Source: Desulfovibrionaceae bacterium
GTDB taxonomy: Bacteria; Desulfobacterota; Desulfovibrionia; Desulfovibrionales; Desulfovibrionaceae
Assembly: GCA_017454005.1 (NCBI GenBank)
Contig: JAFTDU010000032.1
Span: 1-32,293 of the forward strand
Length of the DNA stretch: 32,293 bases
Direction: 5' to 3'
The notes beneath the pieces are model-generated. The model saw only the letters and a list, made by a program, of their open reading frames with translations. It searched no databases and had not been told where the DNA came from. Positions 25,342 through 32,293 of this stretch are shown here, in pieces (position 1 is the first letter of the stretch; the number at the start of each line of letters is the position of its first letter). A program made the position numbers and the translations under genes.

Positions 25342-25876
25342 CTGCTATCTAAGATAAGCTTAATAGTAAAGATTAAGATGTTACTTATATTTTTTGCATA
25401 GTTAAAGATATTGCATATGTGCATATTTACATATTTGCATATAGTATATAGTATACGGTATTTAGTATGTAGTATATAAAATGCATGATTTATCTAGAAA
25501 AATAGAAAAGATAGATGTACAACTATTTTGAACTATGTAAGATAATTTTTGTAGTATAGTTTATAAAGCAATATAGTTATTTGGTAAAATATATAAAATT
25601 GTGAAATAAGAAAATTGTTTTACTAGAAAAAAGCATGTATATAAAATTAATTATTAGTTTTGTTGAACTGTTTTTTATGCTTTCGTCCCACAATATGCAC
25701 CAAACTATTAAAATATGTTGCATGTGCGATATTATTATATATTTACGTAACGTATTTAGAACAAGTATATGCAAAGATAAGAACACCATTTTTCATGCAA
25801 TTACTTTAGTCTAAGATTATCATATAGATTATATGAATCATATAGATACTATTACAATACAGTCTGTCTTGTAATG
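25342..25876. other. AT-rich gene-free stretch before the AAA repeat region
   Basis: No convincing gene is seen. 25410-25480 is low-complexity, with repeated TAGTATA and GCATATxTAC-like words. A 70-codon minus-strand frame (25577-25789) has no ribosome site or motif and a composition typical of random AT-rich DNA. The stretch marks the edge of the tandem AAA/PD-(D/E)XK region. Confidence 0.6.
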
Positions 25877-25976
25877 AAAGATTATATTGCATTGTAAAAC
25901 TATTTTGGTATATTGGGCGCTACGAGATTTCCGAACGTATATAAAGGCAAACTCAAATCATAAAAAGGGTACACCT

Positions 25977-27593
25977 ATGTCTAACCTTGCACCTTTTGAT
26001 CCTATGCGTCTGCCCTATGGGAGCAGTGGATTTGCCGCTATGCGCGAGTGCCAGAAGATCTACGTTGATAAAACTGCGTTAATATATCAAATTGCGATTC
26101 AAGATGTGCCTATATTTTTTTCACGTCCCAGACGTTTTGGTAAATCTCTTCTTATAAATACGCTCGCAAGTCTTTTTACCGATGGGGTAAAATATTTTCA
26201 TTGGCTTGCAATAGAAAAAATATGGAATGATAAGACATATCAAGTTATCCGTCTTAATTTTTCAAGTCTAGCCGACAAGCATCCAAAAGATTTTAAGCGT
26301 TGACTTGGCGATAAACTGATTACAAAATTTAATGTTAAAGGAAAAGTATCAAAAAATGATGAAAATGGAATACGAGATCCTGATATAATTTTAGCTGAGA
26401 TACTTGAAACATCATTAAATAATAGTATAAGTTTATTGATCGATGAATATTATGCTCCTTTGACCCACAATATTGATAAAGAAGATAATCTTAATATCAT
26501 CTTGATGGCTTTGAATAATTTTTATGCAACAATTAAAGAATATATAGATAAATTTCGTCTAATATTTATTACTGGTATAACTAGAACTAGTCATATTTTC
26601 TCAGCTTGTAATCACCTTAACGATTTAAGTCTTAGTCCAGAATTTAATAGTCTACTTGGATTTACTCAAGATGATTTAGTACGTTACTTTGATGCATATG
26701 TAGAACATGCTACGCAAATTTTAAATATGCGTAAAGATGATATTTATGCACGCATACAACAATATTACGATGGTTTTCAGTTCGCTTTAGATGCAGAGGA
26801 AACTCTTTATAACCCCTAGGCAATAATTAACTTTTTTGATAATATTCAAGAAGGTTTTTGTAATTATTGGTTCCAATATTCAGGTTCATCTACGATAATA
26901 ATGCAGTATTTAAAAGATTATAAATTTTTTCAATCTTTTAGTTATACTGATAATGAAATTTGTATCAGTGAAGATGATCTATCTGACAGATATGACATCA
27001 CTCAAATTCCACAAGAATTATTGTTATACCAAACTGGTTATTTAACTATTAGAAAACAAACAGATGATACAGCTAGGTTAGTTTTTCCAAATACTGAAGT
27101 AGAAGATAATATTTTACAATTATCTCTTTTAGCAAATAATCTTGAGCCAGATATAAAGTACGCTGATGAAATCGATAAGCTGCCTTTATATATAGATCAA
27201 AGAAATCTTAAAGACATTGTTAATCTATTTAATAATATTTTAAACGACTGTGTCTCAATTTTAAGTCATATATTTAATAATGAAAGATCAGTGCGCGATA
27301 TAATTTATGCTTCACTACCGCAAAGCATGAGTTTACAAAAAATTAAAGAGCGTGAAACTTGTATGTGGCGCTCAGATCTAGAACTCTTAACGCGCAAAAC
27401 GCATATGATTATTGAGTTTAAACGCACACAGGGAGATCTAGGTAAAAACGTATCTCTAGAAGAAGCGAAAATACAAATTAAGAGCAAACAATATGATCTT
27501 AGACCATTTCAAAGTTACGACCTTTATCGTGTCGCCATGGTGATTAGTTCTGAACTAAAAAAGATTGTGTATGACTTTTGTCAAGAAATTTAG
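25977..27593 (+). pseudogene. Copy A of AAA-ATPase / PD-(D/E)XK protein, two nonsense codons
   Basis: It is homologous along its full length to the intact copy B (28064-29686). Reading stays in one frame from ATG 25977 to the final stop but is broken twice. TGA at 26301 stands where copy B has GGA (FKRGLGDK), and TAG at 26817 stands where copy B has TGG (LYNPWSII). A 6-bp in-frame deletion removes two residues after ITRTSH. Walker B LLIDEYDAP reads LLIDEYYAP, and GRSDLELL near the nuclease site reads WRSDLELL. The Walker A-like RPRRFGKS is kept. The decay is recent enough that no frameshift has accumulated. Sequencing error could be checked, but several active-site changes agree with loss of function. 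The shared upstream DNA shows that the duplication included the start region. Confidence 0.88.
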
Positions 27594-28063
27594 AACTGTG
27601 CGATATATGTATAAATAGTGTTACTGATATTGTAAATTTTACATATCTAATCAATTTTGACATACATTGTATGTTGATCATGCTTTAATCTTATTTAGTT
27701 TATGAAATATTATTAAATCATCTAGTACATTTGCTTAGATCTATTATGTTATATAAGATGCTTGATAGTTATTACTCTAGATAGCATGTTTAATTTGCAT
27801 GTTACAGCACAACTATTTAGCAAATATAATGATCACTTTTAAGAAAATTTATTAGAATTAATAAATAATGACTTAAATCAACATTCATTTAGATGTTTTA
27901 TTTTAAAGAAATTAGCATATTACATTGTGAAGCTATTTTGGTGAAGCTATTTTGGTGTAGCTTACTCTTGGAGCTAATCTGCACTATGTTTATACTAGTT
28001 ATAACGTTTTATAGTCGCAATTAAACTAAAGGCATCACTCAAATCTTAAAAAAGGTTCCTCCT
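27594..28063. other. Spacer between copies A and B with a 14-bp tandem duplication
   Basis: No gene is visible. GTGAAGCTATTTTG occurs twice head-to-tail (27927-27940 and 27941-27954). A single related word (GTAAAACTATTTTG) lies upstream of copy A near 25895, so the duplicated unit begins about 90-140 bases before each ATG. Both copies also share AAAGGCA and ACTCAAATC words just before the start. Confidence 0.65.
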
Positions 28064-29686
28064 ATGTCAAACCTTGCACCTTACGATCCAAGGCGTCTGC
28101 CCTATGGCAACATTGGATTTGCCGATATGCGTGAGCGCCAGAAGATCTACGTTGATAAAACCGACTTATTATATCAGATTGCGATTCAAGATGTGCCTAT
28201 ATTTTTTTCACGTCCCAGACGTTTTGGTAAATCTCTTCTTATAAATACGCTGGCAAGTCTTTTTGCAGATGGATTAAAGTATTTTAAAGGGCTTGCAATA
28301 GAAAAAATGTGGAATGATAAGACATATCAAGTTATCCGTCTTGATTTTTCAAGTCTAGCCGACAAGCCTCCTCAAGATTTTAAGCGTGGACTTGGTGATA
28401 AACTGATTACAAAGTTTAATGTTGAAGGAAGAGTATCAAAAAATGATGAAAATGGAATACGAGATCCTGATATAATTTTAGCTCAGATTCTAGAAAAATC
28501 ATTAAATAATAGTATAGTTTTATTGATTGATGAATATGATGCTCCTTTGACGCACAATATTGATAAAGAAGATAATCTTAATAGTATCATGATGGCTTTA
28601 AATAGTTTTTATGCAACAATTAAAGAATATACAGATAAATTTCGTCTAATATTTATTACTGGCGTCACTAGGATTAGTCATATATCAATTTTCTCAGCTT
28701 TTAATAACCTTAACGATTTAAGTCTTAGTCCAGAATTTAATAGTCTTCTTGGATTTACTCAAAATGATTTAGTACATTACTTTGATCCATATGTAGAACA
28801 TGCTACGCAAATTTTAAATATGAGTAAAGATGATATTTATGCTCGCATACAACAATATTACGATGGTTTTCAGTTTACTTTAGATGCAGAAGAAACTCTT
28901 TATAATCCTTGGTCAATAATTAATTTTCTTTATAAGCAACAAGCTGGTTTTCGAAATTATTGGTTTAAATCTTCAGGTTCATCTACGATAATAATGCAAT
29001 ATTTAAAAGATTCTAGTTTTTTTCAATCTTTTAGTTATACAGATAATGATATTTGTATTAGTGAGGATGAGTTATCTGACAGACATGAAATCTCTAATAT
29101 CCCAAGAGACTTATTATTATACCAAACTGGTTATTTAACTATTAGACAAACATCAGATGATACAGCTAGATTAGTGTTTCCAAATACAGAGGTAGAAGAC
29201 AGTATTTTAAAATTATCACTTTTGGCACATAATCTTAGACCAGATCAAAAATATTCTGCTGAAATAGATAAGCTGCCTGTATATATAGATAAAAGAAATC
29301 TTGAAGAAATTGTCAATCTATTTAATAATATTATAAATGATTGTGTCTCAATTTTAAGTAATATATTTAATGATGAAAGATCAGTGCGAGATATAATTTA
29401 TGCGGCCCTACCGCAAAAAATGAAGTTACAAAAAATTAAAGAGCGCGAAACTTGTAGAGGGCGCTCAGATTTAGAACTCTTAACGCGCAAAACGCATATG
29501 ATTATTGAGTTTAAACGAACACAGTCAAATCGTGGTAAGCACGCATCGCTAGAAGAAGCGAAAGCGCAAATTAAGAGCAAGCAATATGGTCTAAGTCCAT
29601 TTCAAACTTACAACCTTTATCGGGTTGCCATGGTGATTAGTTCTGAAGAAAAAAAGATTTTGTATGACTTTTGTGAAGAAATTTAG
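28064..29686 (+). CDS. AAA-ATPase-like / PD-(D/E)XK nuclease-like protein (copy B, intact)
   Basis: The 540-residue protein belongs to the family combining an AAA-ATPase-like domain (PF09820 type) with a C-terminal PD-(D/E)XK domain (DUF1703 type), often present in many copies in gut and symbiotic bacteria; its function is not established. Visible motifs: the N-terminal signature LPYGNIGFADMRERQKIYVD, nucleotide loop RPRRFGKS (50-57), Walker B LLIDEYDAP (153-161), ITGVTRIS (sensor-like), YDGFQF, and the nuclease-like GRSDLELL with D469, then MIIEFKR with E482 and K484. There is no signal or membrane segment. The ribosome site is weak. It is the only intact member of three tandem copies, which suggests selection for one copy. 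Roles in defence or mobile-DNA maintenance are speculation. Confidence 0.9.
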   Translation: MSNLAPYDPRRLPYGNIGFADMRERQKIYVDKTDLLYQIAIQDVPIFFSRPRRFGKSLLINTLASLFADGLKYFKGLAIEKMWNDKTYQVIRLDFSSLADKPPQDFKRGLGDKLITKFNVEGRVSKNDENGIRDPDIILAQILEKSLNNSIVLLIDEYDAPLTHNIDKEDNLNSIMMALNSFYATIKEYTDKFRLIFITGVTRISHISIFSAFNNLNDLSLSPEFNSLLGFTQNDLVHYFDPYVEHATQILNMSKDDIYARIQQYYDGFQFTLDAEETLYNPWSIINFLYKQQAGFRNYWFKSSGSSTIIMQYLKDSSFFQSFSYTDNDICISEDELSDRHEISNIPRDLLLYQTGYLTIRQTSDDTARLVFPNTEVEDSILKLSLLAHNLRPDQKYSAEIDKLPVYIDKRNLEEIVNLFNNIINDCVSILSNIFNDERSVRDIIYAALPQKMKLQKIKERETCRGRSDLELLTRKTHMIIEFKRTQSNRGKHASLEEAKAQIKSKQYGLSPFQTYNLYRVAMVISSEEKKILYDFCEEI

Positions 29687-29941
29687 AACATTATGGTAGT
29701 TGATAAAATAGTGCACACATTCTTTCAATTATACACAATTAATTTGTTTGGCATCGATTTGATGTTTATCATGATTTAATATTATTGATCATATTGAATA
29801 TGCGAAATATAATAGTACATTTTTGATAATGTGATATTATGTTTTGAAATGTTTGTACTATAATCACATTGTGATTTGAGTTGTCGTACGCCATTTACCC
29901 TTACTTTTTTTATTACAAAATACTAATTTGTTTATTAAGAT

Positions 29942-30335
29942 GATGTCTATCAATTTCAAGTAATAATTTAATAAAACTCTGTATTAGATATAATTCATAC
30001 TGCCAAACAGCAAAATATTAATTTAAAGGAAATTAAAGATTTTTTAGAAGACTCTAAAATAAGGGTATGTTCCGTGACGACATCGTAGAGAATTCTGTTC
30101 TTAAAAATTTTCTAGAAAAATCATTCATTTCGTTTACTATATAAATGTCGCATAGATATATAACTATTAATGCGTGAAATGCATATGATTATAGAGTTTA
30201 AACAAAAGCAGATAGATCTAGATATGCATGCATCATGAGATGATGCGAAAGCGCAAATTAAGATTAAATAATATGCTTTAAGTTAATTTCAAACTTACGT
30301 TTTTTATCTGTTTCCATGAAGATTGTTCTAATAGA
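29942..30335 (+). pseudogene. Copy C: nearly erased fragment of the AAA/PD-(D/E)XK gene
   Basis: Two blocks align with the 3' third of copy B. The first (about 29942-30035) matches GTCTCAATTTTAAGTAATAT, then GATATAATT and GGAAATTAAAGA of the region coding for DDERSVRDIIYA to QKIKER. The second (about 30170-30335) matches MHMIIEFK, EEAKAQIK and FQTYNLYR-coding DNA, with the nuclease motif read as HMIIEFKQK and stop codons (e.g. TGA at 30237). About 140 unrelated bases lie between the blocks. It is a fragment without start, ATPase domain or open frame. Confidence 0.75.
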
Positions 30336-30823
30336 AACATTTTTTTCTATAACTTATTTAAGTAAATTTCAAACTAATTTTCTAATCTCAAAATTACAAT
30401 ATTAGTATGCTAAATTGTATCTTATGATCAATGTGTGCAGATAATAACGTACTCGCCAATTAAGCCACTAATAGTCTGTCTAAACAAGTTGATATAAGAT
30501 ATATTACAAATGGATAAAATAATTGTTGATTTAAGTTGGACTAATCCTACACTCAATAATCCAGCATATATTATATTTGTAAGCATAATTATTTTTGTGA
30601 TTATGTGAAAGTGTCGGGTTTTTTGAATATTTCATAAAAGCAAACGCAAAACAAAAGTAAAATTAAAAGAATCACTATATACTTAAAGATATATATCTCT
30701 TATCACATAAAATGTATTTTTTTATATAATCATGATTATTATGCGAAAAATCAAAAGAATATATGTCACAGGTGTTTAACTTTCAAAGTAATAGTGATTT
30801 TAAGATAGATCAAGTTTCAATGC
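30336..30823. other. AT-rich gene-free stretch
   Basis: No supported gene. A 32-codon frame at 30510-30608 ends in a hydrophobic run (AYIIFVSIIIFVIM) but lacks a ribosome site or any recognisable family; I do not call it. Confidence 0.55.
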
Positions 30824-30858
30824 AAAAAAAGAGTGCTTGGTGTAAGCACTCTTTTTTT
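30824..30858. terminator. Strong bidirectional terminator
   Basis: GAGTGCTT (30831-30838) pairs with AAGCACTC (30844-30851), loop GGTGT, flanked by A7 on the left and T7 on the right. It lies 30 bases beyond the stop of the minus-strand flavoprotein operon and would end it. Confidence 0.92.
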
Positions 30859-30888
30859 GATGCAAGCATGTATTTTGCGTACTTCTAC

Positions 30889-31608
30889 TTACGCTAGTCT
30901 ACCCATCTCTTCGGCAGTGGCTAGGGCTTTATCTTTCGCCATCGCGCCATATTCATCAACACCTGTGACAAAAAGTCGTCCACGATCCTGCCAATGCTTA
31001 TAGCCAAGCATTTGGCGATATGCTTCGGCAGGACCTGCAAAGGAGCGTAGGAAATGACTTTGGCCACACATAAGCAACATAGTCTCGCTAACAGGCATGT
31101 CTCTTAGGCGGTTTTTTTGTGAATAAGGATACATTCTATCCATAGCACATTTGATATTCCCGCTAAAATTATACCAATAGAGGGGACTACAAAAAAACAA
31201 TAACTCTGCTTGTTCAAGCCAAGGAAAGAGCTTATCAAAGCTATCTTCAATGACACACGGTTTGCCGTGAGTCCAACATCCCCCACAATGCATACACGCT
31301 TGCATGGGTTCGCGACCTGTGTGAAATACATTAACTTCATGCGATGCTGCACGTGCACCTTTGACAAAGGCCCAGGCCAAGAGATCGCTATTACCTCGTC
31401 TGCGTCCACTACCTGTCAATACCAAGATATTTTTTTTGCGCCCACTGCCAGGTGTCAAAAAAGACTCTACTTTAATTTGTGAGGTCGCTGAAAAATGCTT
31501 GTAGGCCAATCCACCTGCAAGGGCTAAAAGGGATCCTAGACCTGCAAAGGTTAAAAGTTTACGCCGTTTAACGTGCGGCTCTTTAGGGTCTTCTGGGGGA
31601 GTTGTCAT
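30889..31608 (-). CDS. Membrane- or Tat-targeted flavodoxin-fold iron-sulfur protein
   Basis: It is a NADPH-dependent FMN-reductase / flavodoxin-fold protein (239 residues from ATG 31608, with GAGG upstream). Residues 14-36 read KRRKLLTFAGLGSLLALAGG, a twin-arginine-like motif with hydrophobic core, so it may be exported by Tat or stay anchored. The flavin loop is ILVLTGSGRRRGNS and the second loop CSPLYWYNFSG. C105, C108, C111 and C118 (C-x2-C-x2-C-x6-C) match the compact [4Fe-4S] motif of iron-sulfur flavoprotein (Isf), where the last spacing is 4-7. It lies ten bases after the upstream soluble paralogue in one operon. Electron donor and acceptor are unknown; an exported reductase is inferred. 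Confidence 0.82.
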   Translation of the reverse strand: MTTPPEDPKEPHVKRRKLLTFAGLGSLLALAGGLAYKHFSATSQIKVESFLTPGSGRKKNILVLTGSGRRRGNSDLLAWAFVKGARAASHEVNVFHTGREPMQACMHCGGCWTHGKPCVIEDSFDKLFPWLEQAELLFFCSPLYWYNFSGNIKCAMDRMYPYSQKNRLRDMPVSETMLLMCGQSHFLRSFAGPAEAYRQMLGYKHWQDRGRLFVTGVDEYGAMAKDKALATAEEMGRLA

Positions 31609-31618
31609 ATGTACCTCT

Positions 31619-32191
31619 CTAGAGTGCTGCGCCGAATTTACGGGCTTCTTCAAGCACAGGTTTTCCAGCCACAGCTCCTGCCTGCAAGACTCCCCCTGCC
31701 AAAACTTGACCTAAATCATGCCAACCCATAAAGCCGACTAGAGCCTTATAGTAATCAAGGACAGGTTTCCAATTTTCTTGACTATCACCTTCAGCGGCCA
31801 TAATTAGCGCACAGTCCTTGACGGGATTGGCATATTTAGGGTCTGTTTCAGCAACGGCAAACAAACGATCAAATGCTGTTTTAAGTTGGCCAGAGAAACT
31901 CCAATAATAGAGTGGAGATGCGAGCACCACAAGATCGGCTTTTACGTATGCTGGGTAAATTTTCTGCATATCATCTTTTTGCACACAAGGGCTCGCGACA
32001 TCTTTGCCGCCTTTCATACAGCCAAGGCAACCATGAATAGTCATTTTTTGTAAGTCAAAACGCGTGACAGTATGCCCGACACTTTCTGCTCCAGTTGTGA
32101 AAGCCTCGCACAGCATGGCTGTATTGCCTTTAACACGAGGGCTACCATTTAATACCTTAACTTTTCCGCAAATTACACCCTCAAATGGCAC
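31619..32191 (-). CDS. Flavodoxin-family NAD(P)H:FMN reductase-like protein
   Basis: The 190-residue cytoplasmic flavodoxin-fold protein has the FMN phosphate loop VLNGSPRVKGNTAML and the second loop ASPLYYWSFSGQLKTAFDR. It keeps three of the four Isf-type cysteines (C55, C58, C69) with an insertion, so a full cluster is doubtful. The chosen GTG start at 32191 is the only start in frame after an upstream stop and lacks a clear ribosome site, so the start is uncertain. It is the first gene of a two-gene operon with the anchored paralogue, ending at a strong terminator. Three TTTTTGCA words lie just upstream. Confidence 0.85.
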   Translation of the reverse strand: MPFEGVICGKVKVLNGSPRVKGNTAMLCEAFTTGAESVGHTVTRFDLQKMTIHGCLGCMKGGKDVASPCVQKDDMQKIYPAYVKADLVVLASPLYYWSFSGQLKTAFDRLFAVAETDPKYANPVKDCALIMAAEGDSQENWKPVLDYYKALVGFMGWHDLGQVLAGGVLQAGAVAGKPVLEEARKFGAAL

Positions 32192-32193
32192 GA

Positions 32194-32239
32194 TTTTTGC
32201 ATAAGAGCTGTTTTTGCAGCATTAGGCACGTTTTTTGCA
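32194..32239. repeat. Three TTTTTGCA direct repeats before the flavodoxin operon
   Basis: TTTTTGCA occurs at 32194-32201, 32211-32218 and 32232-32239 (TGCAAAAA on the minus strand, the direction of the operon). Spacings of 17 and 21 bases are close to two helical turns, so a tandem operator is possible. The count alone could arise by chance in AT-rich DNA. Confidence 0.4.
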
Positions 32240-32293
32240 TATGGGCTACTCTCTCCAGCCTAAGATGTGACTCATGCAACATGCTCCAAATCA

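Noticed and set aside
25577-25789. 70-codon minus-strand frame rich in Ile, Leu and Phe
   Set aside because: Composition is that of random AT-rich DNA; no ribosome site or family motif.
30510-30608. 32-codon frame with hydrophobic C-terminus, possible small toxin
   Set aside because: No ribosome site, no antisense partner or known family; easily produced by AT-rich DNA.
1-32293. Search for CRISPR arrays, tRNA or rRNA genes and transposases
   Set aside because: No short regularly spaced repeats with unique spacers, no cloverleaf and no transposase motifs or long terminal inverted repeats were seen by eye.

Overview
The window comes from a Desulfovibrionales-type sulfate reducer (Desulfovibrio relative). 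The evidence is a dissimilatory-type ATP sulfurylase with a metal site, the desulfoferrodoxin / rubredoxin / rubredoxin:oxygen oxidoreductase set, a 46-residue rubredoxin of the short D. desulfuricans type, and a split acyl-CoA carboxylase operon with a fused carboxyltransferase. Gene bodies have moderate GC; the intergenic and accessory regions are visibly AT-rich. The species cannot be named from this sequence alone.

Layout. (1) 1-1980, AT-rich accessory debris: an imperfect CTTAATT repeat array, a broken fic gene, the remnant of a small phage-type (Ogr/Delta-like) zinc-finger gene, and a strong hairpin. (2) 1988-4191, minus strand, oxygen defence: dfx-rub, two terminators, then roo. (3) 4404-4948, gene-free, with a duplicated intergenic repeat; then an exported NAGPA-like protein. 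(4) metF on plus, behind overlapping inverted repeats, sharing a bidirectional terminator with a minus-strand flgM operon that has a good sigma-28 promoter candidate. (5) 7714-11542, minus: a small hypothetical gene, purine nucleoside phosphorylase, typA and a VKOR-like membrane thiol protein. (6) 11554-16070, plus: biotin carboxylase, a 28-codon coupling ORF, a fused AccA-AccD-like carboxyltransferase and a biotin carrier. (7) 16373-19118, plus: a hypothetical gene, ssb, then sat behind an approximately 260-nt leader with competing helices. (8) 19119-19732, gene-free with a second pair of long direct repeats; then tamA-tamB with overlapping stop and start. (9) 25342-30823, AT-rich: three tandem copies of an AAA-ATPase / PD-(D/E)XK gene, one with two nonsense codons, one intact, one nearly erased. 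(10) 30824-32293: a terminator and a minus-strand pair of flavodoxin-fold genes, one with a Tat-like anchor and a four-cysteine Isf-type motif.

How it fits together. The core genes serve sulfate activation (sat), oxygen and superoxide removal (dfx, rub, roo), one-carbon and methionine supply (metF), fatty-acid precursor synthesis (the carboxylase), outer-membrane assembly (tamA, tamB), flagellar timing (flgM) and DNA maintenance (ssb). The two ends of the window are decaying accessory DNA. The least explained elements are the sat leader RNA, the overlapping inverted repeats before metF, and the tandem decay series of AAA/PD-(D/E)XK genes.
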